From Bacteroidales bacterium (GTDB lineage: Bacteria; Bacteroidota; Bacteroidia; Bacteroidales; F082): a stretch of 64,000 nucleotides of DNA. The position numbers and the translations under genes were made by a program. The notes under the pieces were generated by a model. That model was not told the DNA's origin, searched no databases, and saw only the letters and a list, made by a program, of their open reading frames with translations. Of the stretch, positions 1 through 9,384 are shown one piece after another (within the stretch, counting starts at the first letter, position 1; each line of letters begins with the position of its first letter). The stretch spans positions 1-64,000 of the forward strand of contig JALNZT010000013.1 in the NCBI GenBank assembly GCA_023229135.1, in the 5' to 3' direction.

Positions 1-378
1 TTTTCATCAAGGAAAAGCGAAATAATATCTTCAGCAAGACCTGCTAACTTTTTTATCAACGACAATTGTATTTTACGAACAAAAACTGTTAGCAAACTGA
101 TTATCTGATAATGGGTCAGGATATCTGCAAATTTAAAACATGTTATAATCCGGATTAAACATTATTGATTTTTCGGATTAAAAGACTTTTATCCATTACA
201 AGGATTAATGATGTTGCCAATCAAAAAGCGTGCAGCATATCCAATACTATTCCTTGTAATTAATATATTATCAATGTGTTAAGTGTTTTTCAGCAGGGGC
301 TAAATAAGCAAATGCTCTAAAGCCGGCTATTGAAATCCAATGAATCTTTATACTCACACTAATCCCGGTTAAGACATT
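1..378. other. Intergenic, no gene seen
   Basis: This 378-base AT-rich stretch lies beyond the 3' end of a leftward hydrolase gene. No open frame with recognisable protein content was found on either strand, and no RNA gene fold was recognised. The only structure noticed is a 10-base inverted repeat at 195-204 and 251-260, listed separately. A gene further left may end outside the window. Confidence 0.5.
195..260. repeat. 10-base inverted repeat with long loop
   Basis: ATTACAAGGA at 195-204 is matched by its exact reverse complement TCCTTGTAAT at 251-260, with 46 bases between. It could form a stem downstream of the leftward hydrolase gene, but there is no T-run next to it, so it is not a typical intrinsic terminator. 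Chance occurrence in AT-rich DNA cannot be excluded. Confidence 0.3.
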
Positions 379-1182
379 TTACTCACACAACAAATAACAA
401 CGTTTCACAAACGCTTTCAAGGCATCCATCACAATAAGTGGTGATTCCAAAAAGCCCATATGGCCTACACCCTCAAGCATCAGTAGTTCGCCATGAGCCG
501 GAAGGGCGGCCTGTGCCATAATTTTTATCAGCGGCATTCTGCTGTCACTTTTTCCCAGCACAAATAACACCGGCATTTTCAGCTTGGAAAGCAGTTCAAA
601 ATGGCTCTCGCGCTCACGCATGCCCGCCATGGCGGCTACCACTGCCTGTTTTTCCTGGCTTAGGGTAATATCAGTTATAAAACGCACTGCATCAGGCTTT
701 TTCATTGCAAACTTTTCATCGAAAAGATTTTGGACAAAGTTCGTTAGGAAGGCTTTTTTATCGTCATGGATTTTCAGGATGGCCTGGTTGCGGTTTTCAC
801 GGCCTTGTGCGTCATCCGCTGAGGCTTGTGAATGAATAAGCACCAAACCTGCAAGTTTCTCAGCGTATTTATTTGCGAAAGCCATTCCCACATAGCCTCC
901 CATCGAATGGCCTGCCAGCACACAATGGTTGATTTGTTCTGCCTCCAAAATAGCAGCCACCGCATCGGCCATCAAAGCCATGTCGTGACGTTCGGCAAGC
1001 ATTTCTGATTTCCCCAGACCGGGCAAATCGGGCGCGATAACACAAAAAATTTCTGAAAGTGATACTATAAAATCTTTCCAAACCCTGCTGTCCATAGGGA
1101 ATCCGTGCAAAAGCACTAAACATTTTCCGTCACCTTTTTTATGGTAAGCGATTTGTTTTTGCTGAAAAGTGATTGTCTTCAT
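379..1182 (-). CDS. Alpha/beta-fold hydrolase
   Basis: A 267-residue soluble alpha/beta hydrolase. The strand-3/oxyanion segment LLHGFPMDSRVW is near residue 25, the nucleophile elbow GHSMGGYVG near residue 93 supplies the catalytic serine, and GVGHMGFLESP near residue 240 supplies the histidine. Length and motifs match the broad esterase / MenH-like family, and no signal peptide is seen. It is leftward and separated from the aminopeptidase genes by a strong terminator, so it is probably transcribed alone. The substrate cannot be told. Because the menaquinone cluster in this window lacks menH, this gene is one of two weak local candidates for that role (inference only). Confidence 0.8.
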   Translation of the reverse strand: MKTITFQQKQIAYHKKGDGKCLVLLHGFPMDSRVWKDFIVSLSEIFCVIAPDLPGLGKSEMLAERHDMALMADAVAAILEAEQINHCVLAGHSMGGYVGMAFANKYAEKLAGLVLIHSQASADDAQGRENRNQAILKIHDDKKAFLTNFVQNLFDEKFAMKKPDAVRFITDITLSQEKQAVVAAMAGMRERESHFELLSKLKMPVLFVLGKSDSRMPLIKIMAQAALPAHGELLMLEGVGHMGFLESPLIVMDALKAFVKRCYLLCE

Positions 1183-1224
1183 GTTGTAAAATAAATTTGA
1201 GATTTAGTAATGGTTCAAAACAAA

Positions 1225-1254
1225 AAGCACCGCCCTAATATTGCGGCGGTGCTT
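1225..1254 (-). terminator. Bidirectional intrinsic terminator
   Basis: A perfect 10-base stem, AAGCACCGCC at 1225-1234 and GGCGGTGCTT at 1245-1254, has a 10-base loop. It is flanked by a T-run on the right and an A-run on the left, so it can work in both directions. By position it ends the leftward aminopeptidase transcript before the hydrolase gene. Confidence 0.85.
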
Positions 1255-1317
1255 TTTTAAGTTTCTTGCCTAAGCAGCAGCCTGCCGGCTCTTTGCGAAA
1301 TCAAAGCCGAACTATCC

Positions 1318-2739
1318 TTAAAACACGCCAGGAATTTTCAGCCATTCGCGCTGTTGTGCGGCAGTTTCTTCTACTTCTGCTACTGTTTTTGGTATTGGCT
1401 TACCCAAAACACGGTAACCATCTTCCGTCACAAGGATGTCATCTTCAATCCTGATGCCGCCAAAGTCTTTGTATTGCTCCACTTTATCGTAGTTTACATA
1501 ATCTATAAACAGGCCTTCGCTCCTGAATTTGTCGATAAGTGCAGGGATAAAATAGATGCCCGGCTCGTCGGTGACCACAAATCCAGGTTTCAGTTCTTTG
1601 CCCAGGCGCAGATAAGCTGTCCCAAACTGGCTTGAGCGCTTGGTCTTTTCGTCATAGCCAACATAAGTTTCGCCCAGCCCTTCCAGATCATGCACATCCA
1701 TGCCCAACATATGGCCCAATCCGTGCGGCATAAACAAGGCATGAGCTCCGGCAGCCACCGCTTCGTCCACATTGCCTTTCATCAGGCCTAAATCTTTTAA
1801 ACCTTGCGCAATAATGCGGGCGGCCAGCAGGTGCATTTCGCGGTATTCCACGCCGGGGCGGATGGCAGCAATCGTATCCATATTGGCTTTCAGAACGATC
1901 TCGTAAATCTCTTTCTGACGGCTGCTAAATTTTCCACCCACAGGTGTTGTGCGTGTAATATCGCTCGAATAAAGGCTTCGGGTTTCTGTTCCGGCATCCA
2001 CCACCATCATACGTCCGGCTTTAAGGGTGTTGTGGTGGTTGTGATTGTGCAGGGTTTGGCCGTCCATGCTCAAAATCACAGGGAACGAAACAGGGCCGCC
2101 ATGTGCCAATGCAATGCCTTCTATGGTTCCTGCAATTTCCTGCTCCACAATGCCCGGCTTGGCCATCTTCATAGCGGTGGTGTGCATCAGCCAGGCGATA
2201 TCAACGGCTTTTTCAATTTCGGAAACTTCCAAGGCCGACTTAATTTCTTTCAGCTTCACCACGGCTTTTATCAGTGGCAGGCTGGCTTTTGATCTTACTT
2301 CGTGCGCAGGCATGTTAAGCAGGCGACCTAATGCAATCATCATTGCGCCACGGTATGGAGGCAAAAAATGTATTGTTCGTCCGCTTTCGAGCGCCTTTCT
2401 GATATAGGAGTCGAGTTTATTAAAAGAGGAGATCTCGCTGATGCCCACCTGTGCGGCCAGGTCATTTACCGAGGGTTGCGGTCCCATCCAGATGATGTCA
2501 TCGATTTCAACATCGTCACCAAATAGGATTTCTTTGCCACTCTCAAAATCTATCACACCGGCAAATCCCGGATGATTTAAGCCAAAGAAATACGAAAAAT
2601 GGCTGTCTTGGCGATAATGGTAGGTGTTGGCCGGGTAGTTAAACGCGGCTTCGTGATTGGCCATAAACAGGGCGATTCCGCTTGATAGTTCTTTTTTTAA
2701 ATTTTGACGCCTTTCGGCATAGACTTCTTTTTGAAACAT
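1318..2739 (-). CDS. Xaa-Pro aminopeptidase (M24B, AMP_N type)
   Basis: A 473-residue aminopeptidase P family enzyme that removes an N-terminal residue preceding proline; cytoplasmic, since no signal peptide is seen. The N-terminal AMP_N domain begins with the family-like YAERRQNLKKEL. The pita-bread metallopeptidase domain carries all dinuclear metal ligands: VVDAGTE and SSDITRTTPV (aspartates), HGLGHMLGMDVHD (histidine), DEPGIYF and RIEDDILVTE (glutamates). It starts 26 bases after another aminopeptidase P gene on the same strand, so the two probably form an operon that ends at the 1225-1254 terminator. The two proteins are clearly diverged paralogues. Confidence 0.93.
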   Translation of the reverse strand: MFQKEVYAERRQNLKKELSSGIALFMANHEAAFNYPANTYHYRQDSHFSYFFGLNHPGFAGVIDFESGKEILFGDDVEIDDIIWMGPQPSVNDLAAQVGISEISSFNKLDSYIRKALESGRTIHFLPPYRGAMMIALGRLLNMPAHEVRSKASLPLIKAVVKLKEIKSALEVSEIEKAVDIAWLMHTTAMKMAKPGIVEQEIAGTIEGIALAHGGPVSFPVILSMDGQTLHNHNHHNTLKAGRMMVVDAGTETRSLYSSDITRTTPVGGKFSSRQKEIYEIVLKANMDTIAAIRPGVEYREMHLLAARIIAQGLKDLGLMKGNVDEAVAAGAHALFMPHGLGHMLGMDVHDLEGLGETYVGYDEKTKRSSQFGTAYLRLGKELKPGFVVTDEPGIYFIPALIDKFRSEGLFIDYVNYDKVEQYKDFGGIRIEDDILVTEDGYRVLGKPIPKTVAEVEETAAQQREWLKIPGVF

Positions 2740-2765
2740 AGTGTAGCTTATTATAGGATTGATAA

Positions 2766-4067
2766 TTAATTTCTGCTCATAATTTGTTCTATTTCATCGG
2801 CCTCAATCGGAATATCGGCCATCAGATCAATAGGATCACTTTCAGTCACCAGGATATCATTTTCCAGCCTGATGCCAATGCGTTCTTCGCGGATGTATAT
2901 TCCTGGCTCACAGGTGAGTACCATGCCGGCTTTTAACGGTTGATGCTTTAAGCCTACATCATGCACGTCAAGGCCGATATGATGCGCCACGCCGTGCATC
3001 AGGTATTTTTGATAATAAGGCGAGTCGGGATGTTGTTTTTCAACATCTTCGGCAGTAAAAAGACCCAACAGTATCATTTGCTGCTCCATCATTTCCCAGA
3101 CGGCCTGGTTTATTTTGTCGATGGTATTGCCTGGCACATAAAGTGGTATGGCTTTTTTAAGTACCCGCAGAACAGCTTCATAGCAATCGCGCTGTCGCGG
3201 TGTAAAAGTTCCGTTAACCGGGATTGTACGGCTCATGTCAGCGGTGTAGTTGGCATATTCTGCACCAAAGTCGAACAACAACAGATCGCCTGCTTCTAAC
3301 TGGCAGTCGTTGGAAGTATAATGCAACACGCAGCTGTTTATCCCGCTACCAATAATGGGTGCATAGCCATGCCCGTTAGCGCGGTTTATGGTAAATTCGT
3401 GATCAATTTCGGCTTGCACTTCGTATTCATACTTGCCGGCCCGCACGAAAGAAAGCGTGCGTTCAAAAGCTTTTTTAGTGATTTCGCATGCTTGTCGCAA
3501 AAGCAGCAGCTCTTCCTCAGATTTTATAACCCGCAAGCTTTCCAGCAGTGGTGCTGCCCGCAAAAAAGTATGCAGCGGATATTTTTCCTTTAGCTCCTTG
3601 GCAAAGCGTTGATGCGTATCTTCTACCTCCGACTGAAACTTGATATATTCATTGGTATTCAGGTAAACGGTATCTGCATAGTGCATCAACTCACGCAAAA
3701 CAGTGTGCAATTGATCCGCCCGCCGGATTGTAGTGATACCGCTAATCTCGATAGCTTCCTGATTGCTAAGGATATGGCCTTCCCAAGTAGCTTTTACCGC
3801 ATTATACGGTTCAATAAACAACACTTCTTTCAGCGCGGTTATCGGGCAGTCAGGAAATAGGATTAAGAAGGCGTTTTCATAATCAATCCCGCTGAGGTAA
3901 AAGAAATCAGACTGCTGGCGAAAGGGATAGAATTGATCGCCATTGCGGGGCATTTTTTCGGCAGCCCTGAAAATTGCCATGCTTTTTTGGGGAAGCAGGC
4001 CGGATAAGTTTTTCCTGTTAAGTATAAATAAATCAGGCGAAATGGTATGTTTGGGCATATCTGGCAT
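2766..4067 (-). CDS. Xaa-Pro aminopeptidase (M24B), second copy
   Basis: A 433-residue aminopeptidase P paralogue. Metal ligands are intact: FDFGAEYANYTADMSRT (two aspartates), HGVAHHIGLDVHDVG (histidine), CEPGIYI and RLENDILVTE (glutamates). The N-terminal part has the AMP_N features FRQQSDFFYLSGI and GHILSNQEA. It lacks a signal peptide and probably acts on cytoplasmic Xaa-Pro peptides. An alternative ATG lies three codons inside the chosen start. First gene of a leftward pair with the 473-residue paralogue, and divergent from the succinate dehydrogenase operon. Confidence 0.92.
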   Translation of the reverse strand: MPDMPKHTISPDLFILNRKNLSGLLPQKSMAIFRAAEKMPRNGDQFYPFRQQSDFFYLSGIDYENAFLILFPDCPITALKEVLFIEPYNAVKATWEGHILSNQEAIEISGITTIRRADQLHTVLRELMHYADTVYLNTNEYIKFQSEVEDTHQRFAKELKEKYPLHTFLRAAPLLESLRVIKSEEELLLLRQACEITKKAFERTLSFVRAGKYEYEVQAEIDHEFTINRANGHGYAPIIGSGINSCVLHYTSNDCQLEAGDLLLFDFGAEYANYTADMSRTIPVNGTFTPRQRDCYEAVLRVLKKAIPLYVPGNTIDKINQAVWEMMEQQMILLGLFTAEDVEKQHPDSPYYQKYLMHGVAHHIGLDVHDVGLKHQPLKAGMVLTCEPGIYIREERIGIRLENDILVTESDPIDLMADIPIEADEIEQIMSRN

Positions 4068-4207
4068 TAAATTAGAATCCTTCTAAATAAACACAATCAT
4101 AAAAATAGATATGTATAGATATAAATTAAATGAAATATATTTCTACATTTGTAACTCTTTAGCACAAAGATAATTTTTTATTAGAATTTGAGTAAATCTT
4201 TAAGTTC

Positions 4208-4230
4208 ATTTGTTTCTAAACCAAACAAAT
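4208..4230. promoter_or_regulatory. Inverted repeat in the sdh leader
   Basis: ATTTGTTT at 4208-4215 is followed after 7 bases by its reverse complement AAACAAAT at 4223-4230, ending 4 bases before the sdhC ATG. It may be an operator or an mRNA hairpin at the ribosome entry site. No protein family can be tied to it from sequence. Confidence 0.3.
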
Positions 4231-4234
4231 CATT

Positions 4235-4906
4235 ATGAGCAAATCATTATCGTATTCGTCAATTACCAAAAAAATTGTTTTGTCGCTGGCTGGATTATTC
4301 TTGATCAGCTTTTTGGTAGTACATCTTCTCATCAACATGCTAATATTGTTTGATGACAACAGAGAGTTATTCAACGCGGCGGCGCATTTTATGGCCACCA
4401 ATCCCCTGATTCAGGTGTTTCAGTATGTGCTGTTTTTCGGCTTCATACTCCATATTGTATTGGGGTTGATAATACAAATTCAAAACTGGTTAGCGCGTCC
4501 GGTGCGCTACAACAGAAAAGGCTACAGCGAGCTATCTTATTTCTCGAAGTTTATGATTCATACAGGAGCCATTATTTTTATTTTTCTGATCATTCACTTC
4601 GCCAACTTTTTTGTGATTGCCAAATTCGGTCATATTGATCCGATTACTTATGACTCGGGCAACACATACGAAGACTTAGGTTTGCTGATAATAAAGCTCT
4701 TTGAAGATGGCATATATGTAATCTTTTACGTGATTTCTATTCTACTGCTTGGTTTCCACCTGGATCATGGCTTCCAGTCGGCATTCCAGTCGCTTGGCAT
4801 TAATCACTCGCGCTACACGCCTTTTATTAAAACCTTTGGCACGCTGTTTTCTGCGGTCATCACACTTGGTTTTATATCAATTCCGCTGGTCATTTACTTC
4901 TTTTAA
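4235..4906 (+). CDS. sdhC: Succinate dehydrogenase/fumarate reductase cytochrome b subunit
   Basis: A 223-residue membrane subunit of the b558 family that anchors the complex, binds haem and exchanges electrons with menaquinone. About five hydrophobic helices are visible, with histidines in or at them (VVHLLINM, LHIVLGL, MIHTGAI, IIHFANFF, GFHLDHGFQSAF) that are likely haem ligands. The length matches the diheme single-polypeptide anchor typical of Bacteroidota. It is first in the operon, 12 bases before the flavoprotein gene. Whether the complex runs mainly as succinate dehydrogenase or fumarate reductase cannot be told from sequence. Confidence 0.93.
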   Translation: MSKSLSYSSITKKIVLSLAGLFLISFLVVHLLINMLILFDDNRELFNAAAHFMATNPLIQVFQYVLFFGFILHIVLGLIIQIQNWLARPVRYNRKGYSELSYFSKFMIHTGAIIFIFLIIHFANFFVIAKFGHIDPITYDSGNTYEDLGLLIIKLFEDGIYVIFYVISILLLGFHLDHGFQSAFQSLGINHSRYTPFIKTFGTLFSAVITLGFISIPLVIYFF

Positions 4907-4918
4907 GCAAAAAACGAT

Positions 4919-6859
4919 ATGGACAAATTAGACGCAAAAATACCTCAGGGTCCACTTGCCGAAAAATGGACAAATTATAAAGCACATCAAAATTTAGTAA
5001 ACCCTGCCAACAAGCGTAAGCTGGATATTATTGTTGTTGGAACCGGTCTTGCCGGTGCTTCAGCAGCTGCCAGCTTTGGCGAGCTGGGTTTTAATGTGAA
5101 AGCTTTTGGCATTCACGACAGCCCGCGCCGTGCGCATAGTATTGCTGCTCAGGGAGGTATCAATGCCGCCAAAAACTATCCCAATGATGGCGACAGTGTT
5201 TACCGTTTATTTTACGATACCATTAAAGGCGGCGACTATCGCGCGCGTGAAGCCAACGTTTATCGTCTGGCCGAAGTAAGCAATGCTATTATCGACCAAT
5301 GTGTAGCTCAGGGTGTTCCATTTGCCCGCGAATATGGCGGACTGCTTGATAACCGTTCATTTGGAGGAGCGCAAGTTTCACGTACTTTTTATGCACGAGG
5401 CCAAACCGGCCAACAGCTTTTATTAGGTGCCTACAGCGCCCTTAGCAAAGAAATTGCCAAAGGCAGCGTCAAAATGATTACCCGTAGCGAAATGCTTGAT
5501 TTGGTAGTTGTTGACGGACGTGCTCGGGGCATCATTACCAGAGATCTTATCACCGGGAAGATAGAACGCCACGCAGCACACGCTGTTGTGCTTGCCACAG
5601 GTGGCTACGGCAACGTTTTCTTCCTTTCAACCAATGCCATGACATCTAATGGCAGCGCAGCTTGGAAGGCCTATAAAAAAGGTGCCTTCTTCGGAAATCC
5701 TTCTTTCACTCAAATTCACCCTACCTGCATTCCGGTTCATGGCGACTTCCAAAGTAAGCTTACGTTGATGAGCGAAAGCCTTCGTAACGATGGTCGTATT
5801 TGGGTGCCGAAGTCAAAAGAAGATGCCGAAAAAATTCAAAAAGGCACACTAAACCCAACGGATTTGCCCGAAGAAAAGCGCGACTACTACCTTGAAAGAC
5901 GCTATCCGGCTTTTGGAAACCTGGTGCCACGTGATGTGGCTTCCAGAGCTGCTAAAGAACGCTGCGATGCTGGTTATGGCGTGGGATCAACAGGTTTGGC
6001 AGTATATCTCGACTTCGAAGATGCCATCAAAAGACTGGGCAGACATGTGATAGAAGCTCGCTATGGCAACCTTTTCCAGATGTATGAAAAAATCGTAGAT
6101 GAGAATCCTTACGAAACGCCTATGATGATTTATCCTGCGGTACATTATACGATGGGAGGAATCTGGGTGGATTACGAACTGCAATCTACTATTCCCGGAC
6201 TTTTTGTTGCCGGTGAAGCCAACTTCTCTGATCACGGTGCAAACAGACTTGGTGCTTCTGCGCTTATGCAGGGGCTTTCCGATGGTTATTTTGTGTTACC
6301 TTATACGATACAAAACTACCTCGCCGATCAAATCAGCGTGGCACATGTAGGTACAGACTCACCGGAATTTGATGCTGCTGAAAAATCAGTGAAAGAAGTT
6401 ATCGATAAGCTTTTAGCCGTTAAAGGAACGGATACTGTAGATACCTATCACCGCCGTTTAGGCATGATTATGTGGAATTTGGTGGGTATGGGACGTACAG
6501 GTGAAAAGCTGAAGAAAGCTATCGTAGAAATCCAGGAACTGCGTGCCTCCTTCTGGAAAAACGTGAAAATTCCCGGCAAAAATGAAATGGTTAATATGGA
6601 GCTTGAAAAAGCACTCAGAATGACCGATTATCTAGAGCTTGGTGAGCTGATGGCACGCGACGGCCTTTTGCGCGAAGAAAGTTGCGGTGGCCACTTTCGT
6701 GAAGAACACCAAACACCGGAAGGTGAAGCCATGCGTGACGATGAAAACTTTAGTTTTGTTGGGGCATGGGAATATACCGGCGAAAATAAAGAACCCAAAC
6801 TCAACAAAGAACCGCTACATTTTGAGTTTGTCGAAGTAAAACAACGTAACTATAAATAA
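4919..6859 (+). CDS. sdhA: Succinate dehydrogenase/fumarate reductase flavoprotein subunit
   Basis: A 646-residue flavoprotein that carries out fumarate/succinate interconversion on the cytoplasmic face. The FAD-binding Rossmann motif VVGTGLAGASAAASFGELG is near residue 40. AHSIAAQGGINAA contains the histidine expected to bind FAD covalently. FTQIHPTCIP and HYTMGGIWVD lie in the substrate domain, and FVAGEANFSDHGANRLGASA is the second FAD contact region with the active-site arginine. Full length for the Bacteroidota form. Middle gene of the three-gene operon. Confidence 0.96.
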   Translation: MDKLDAKIPQGPLAEKWTNYKAHQNLVNPANKRKLDIIVVGTGLAGASAAASFGELGFNVKAFGIHDSPRRAHSIAAQGGINAAKNYPNDGDSVYRLFYDTIKGGDYRAREANVYRLAEVSNAIIDQCVAQGVPFAREYGGLLDNRSFGGAQVSRTFYARGQTGQQLLLGAYSALSKEIAKGSVKMITRSEMLDLVVVDGRARGIITRDLITGKIERHAAHAVVLATGGYGNVFFLSTNAMTSNGSAAWKAYKKGAFFGNPSFTQIHPTCIPVHGDFQSKLTLMSESLRNDGRIWVPKSKEDAEKIQKGTLNPTDLPEEKRDYYLERRYPAFGNLVPRDVASRAAKERCDAGYGVGSTGLAVYLDFEDAIKRLGRHVIEARYGNLFQMYEKIVDENPYETPMMIYPAVHYTMGGIWVDYELQSTIPGLFVAGEANFSDHGANRLGASALMQGLSDGYFVLPYTIQNYLADQISVAHVGTDSPEFDAAEKSVKEVIDKLLAVKGTDTVDTYHRRLGMIMWNLVGMGRTGEKLKKAIVEIQELRASFWKNVKIPGKNEMVNMELEKALRMTDYLELGELMARDGLLREESCGGHFREEHQTPEGEAMRDDENFSFVGAWEYTGENKEPKLNKEPLHFEFVEVKQRNYK

Positions 6860-6892
6860 ACTATTCATTATTCACTATAAAAACCTGAGAAT

Positions 6893-7648
6893 ATGGATTT
6901 AACATTGAAAATCTGGAGACAGCCTTCCACTGACGAGAAAGGCAAATTTGTCGATTACCAGGTTCAAGATATCTCAGCCGATGCTTCCTTCTTGGAAATG
7001 TTAGATGTACTTAATGAGCAATTGGTTGTTAATGACGAAGATCCTGTAGCTTTTGATCACGACTGCCGCGAAGGTATTTGTGGCGCCTGCAGCTTATATA
7101 TTAATGGACGCCCGCACGGGCCTGACAAAGGAATAACTACCTGCCAGATGCATATGCGGCGATTTAAAGATGGCGAAACTATCGTAATTGAACCCTGGCG
7201 AGCCAAACCTTTTCCGGTAATCAAAGACCTGATGGTTGACCGCACTGCTTTTGATGAAATCATTCGGGCAGGAGGCTATATTTCTGTAGGAACAGGCGGA
7301 ATGCCCGATGCCAATGCCATCCCAATTCCAAAACGCGATGCCGACATCGCCATGGATGCTGCTTCTTGTATTGGCTGTGGCGCCTGTGTTGCAGCATGTA
7401 AAAACGCCAGCGCTATGTTATTTGTCGCAGCAAAAGTGTCGCAGTTTGCCATGTTGCCACAGGGTAAAGTTGAAGCACGCGAAAGGGTGCAAAATATGGT
7501 ATCTAAAATGGATGAGCTTGGCTTTGGGAACTGCTCAAATACCTATGCCTGCGAAGCTGAATGTCCGAAAGAGATTTCCGTGTCGCATATTGCTCGTATG
7601 AACAGAGAGTTTTTTAGCTCTAAGCTCATTAGCGAAAAGGAAAAATAA
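6893..7648 (+). CDS. sdhB: Succinate dehydrogenase/fumarate reductase iron-sulfur subunit
   Basis: A 251-residue electron-transfer subunit linking the flavoprotein to the haem anchor. The N-terminal ferredoxin domain has the [2Fe-2S] ligands in CREGICGACSLY plus a later cysteine in ITTCQ. The C-terminal domain has CIGCGACVAAC and CEAECPKEI, plus an isolated cysteine in GFGNCSNTYAC, for the [4Fe-4S] and [3Fe-4S] centres. Last gene of the operon; 33 bases separate it from sdhA, and a hairpin follows. Confidence 0.96.
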   Translation: MDLTLKIWRQPSTDEKGKFVDYQVQDISADASFLEMLDVLNEQLVVNDEDPVAFDHDCREGICGACSLYINGRPHGPDKGITTCQMHMRRFKDGETIVIEPWRAKPFPVIKDLMVDRTAFDEIIRAGGYISVGTGGMPDANAIPIPKRDADIAMDAASCIGCGACVAACKNASAMLFVAAKVSQFAMLPQGKVEARERVQNMVSKMDELGFGNCSNTYACEAECPKEISVSHIARMNREFFSSKLISEKEK

Positions 7649-7669
7649 ATCGTTTTCCCGGAGAATTTA

Positions 7670-7691
7670 AAAGCTGGAATATTCCGGCTTT
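7670..7691 (+). terminator. Terminator after sdhB
   Basis: AAAGCTGGAA pairs with TTCCGGCTTT (one G-T wobble) across a two-base loop and is followed by a run of seven T. It sits 22 bases after the sdhB stop and between convergent genes, so it most likely ends the sdh operon. Confidence 0.75.
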
Positions 7692-7715
7692 TTTTATGTA
7701 ATTTTTTGGCTGGCC

Positions 7716-8327
7716 TTATTCAAACAGATACAGGTTAATCCCAATCGCGAGGCTAAATATATCGGTAAAAGTTACCGTTTTAGATCGAAAATAATACGTA
7801 ATGTACATCTCGTTGGTGGTGGTATTGGCATATAGCTCAATGGCTTTGATAAATCTCGTCTTTGAAAGCTCTCTTTTCAAGGCTATTCCCAAATCAAAAT
7901 GAAGCCGGAAGGCATTGGGCGCGTAATAACCTTCGGGAAAGTTTTTAGGTAAGAGGCTAAAGGTACGGTCGCCATCGGCAATTTGCTTGCTTATCGCAAA
8001 ACTCACCAAAGGCCTTAGCGTGTAGTTGCGGGGCAAATCAAAAGTATAAGGGAAGTAGGTAAGTCGCAAGACGATGTTGTGGATAGCACGACCGGTACGA
8101 AAGGCCGGTGAATAGCCATAAATTCCATCTAAGCAAAGGTTGCGAGCCGGATTGAGGTAGTAACCAGCTCCAATCGATCCGCTACCGATGTTTCCGGCCA
8201 ACTGAAAATTGAGATAATCAGGTATTATACCTCTTTTTTTTCCAACGATGGAATCGTGTGCTAAGACTGATTGCGTTGTGAAAAACAAGATGATTATCAA
8301 ACAACAATAGGGTAGTTTTTTCATCAT
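7716..8327 (-). CDS. Predicted outer-membrane beta-barrel protein
   Basis: About 203 residues from the chosen start, with a signal peptide (MMKKLPYCCLIIILFF... ending near SVLA). Alternating hydrophobic/polar segments rich in Tyr, Arg and Phe, such as IGAGYYLNPARN and LRLTYFPYTF, and a C-terminal aromatic-rich strand ending in LYLFE, suggest a small beta-barrel. The start is placed at the tandem ATGATG at 8327 because it directly follows the stop of the upstream phosphoesterase gene; a longer frame begins 7 codons earlier inside that gene. Probably co-transcribed with it. No specific function is recognised. Confidence 0.6.
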   Translation of the reverse strand: MMKKLPYCCLIIILFFTTQSVLAHDSIVGKKRGIIPDYLNFQLAGNIGSGSIGAGYYLNPARNLCLDGIYGYSPAFRTGRAIHNIVLRLTYFPYTFDLPRNYTLRPLVSFAISKQIADGDRTFSLLPKNFPEGYYAPNAFRLHFDLGIALKRELSKTRFIKAIELYANTTTNEMYITYYFRSKTVTFTDIFSLAIGINLYLFE

Positions 8328-8328
8328 T

Positions 8329-9147
8329 TTAAAAATTAACAGATTCAAAAACTACAGTATCTGCAAACACCTCAACAGCCCGGTAACTGCCTTTTTGTGG
8401 TGCGCCAATCACTAAATTTGGCGTGATTTTAAGGCCATTAGGTAAAGTGTCATTCGCATATTGATAAGCTTCGTGGTGATGGCCATGAATGGATAAAGTA
8501 ACATTATTCTCACTCATCAGCAGGCTGTAAACAAAAAAATAGGAGAGAAAAAACTGATCGCTCCAGGGCGGGATATGCGCGATAACAAAAACGTGTCTAA
8601 ATTCATTTCTGTTATGCAGTTCGTTTCTCAGCCACCCAAAGTCGGGTTCAACAAAATTTAACTCCCACACCACATTATTGAAAAAGATAAACTTACACTC
8701 CTTATAAACAAAGCTGTAATTTTCATCGCCAAACATCTCTGCGTAAATTGCCCGACCGTTAGCCAGCATATCATGGTTGCCAACAACCGTGAAATAGGGC
8801 ATCTCCAACTCTTTCATAACATCCTGGAAGATGTCAAACTCTTTGATAAGGCCGCCGTCCGACATATCGCCACCGTGTAGCACGAAATCAAAATCGCTAT
8901 CCGCGTTGATTTGGTCAACAGCGTCAGCCAATTCATCAAAAAACAAATGGCTGTCAGAAACCAAGGCAAACCGAAAAGGCTCAAACTGGGTATGGTCGCC
9001 GGCAGCAAATAAATTTTCCAGATTTTTCTCTGTAGTATTCCGCCTATCCGGTGAAACATAAGCAGAATAAAGCGAAAACTCCAGTAACTTATCACACGAA
9101 TTCAACGATAATAGCAGTAAAAATAGCAGCACGAATTTATTACGCAT
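8329..9147 (-). CDS. Calcineurin-like metallophosphoesterase lipoprotein
   Basis: A 272-residue predicted lipoprotein: hydrophobic leader followed by the lipobox LNSC near residue 18. The metallophosphoesterase core is complete, with DSHLFFDE, HGGDMSD, VVGNHDM, a histidine in VIAHIPPW, and HGHHHE, in the order expected for the binuclear metal site. It likely hydrolyses a phosphoester outside the cytoplasm, anchored to the outer or inner membrane. It is translationally close to a small beta-barrel protein, so the two may act together in the envelope. The substrate is unknown. Confidence 0.85.
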   Translation of the reverse strand: MRNKFVLLFLLLLSLNSCDKLLEFSLYSAYVSPDRRNTTEKNLENLFAAGDHTQFEPFRFALVSDSHLFFDELADAVDQINADSDFDFVLHGGDMSDGGLIKEFDIFQDVMKELEMPYFTVVGNHDMLANGRAIYAEMFGDENYSFVYKECKFIFFNNVVWELNFVEPDFGWLRNELHNRNEFRHVFVIAHIPPWSDQFFLSYFFVYSLLMSENNVTLSIHGHHHEAYQYANDTLPNGLKITPNLVIGAPQKGSYRAVEVFADTVVFESVNF

Positions 9148-9384
9148 AGCTTCAATAGCTTTTCACACAAGGTAATTAAATAGGTTTATTTGAGACAGCA
9201 CAAAATAACAACAATTTTACTTGCAATAAAAAGGGGATTAAGCGGTATTTCAGCAGGCTCGGGTCTTAACTTTTTACAGAAATTTCAACCGCCCTTCAAC
9301 AATGCAAGCATTTATCTGTTTCTACTTATGGATTCAGTCTCATGGCCTACAGGATTGATGATACCAAAAAACTGCTTTAGATAA

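Noticed and set aside
1804..2292. 162-codon open frame opposite the first aminopeptidase gene
   Set aside because: It is antisense to a gene with intact catalytic motifs, is histidine- and phenylalanine-rich as expected for a shadow, and has no recognisable features.
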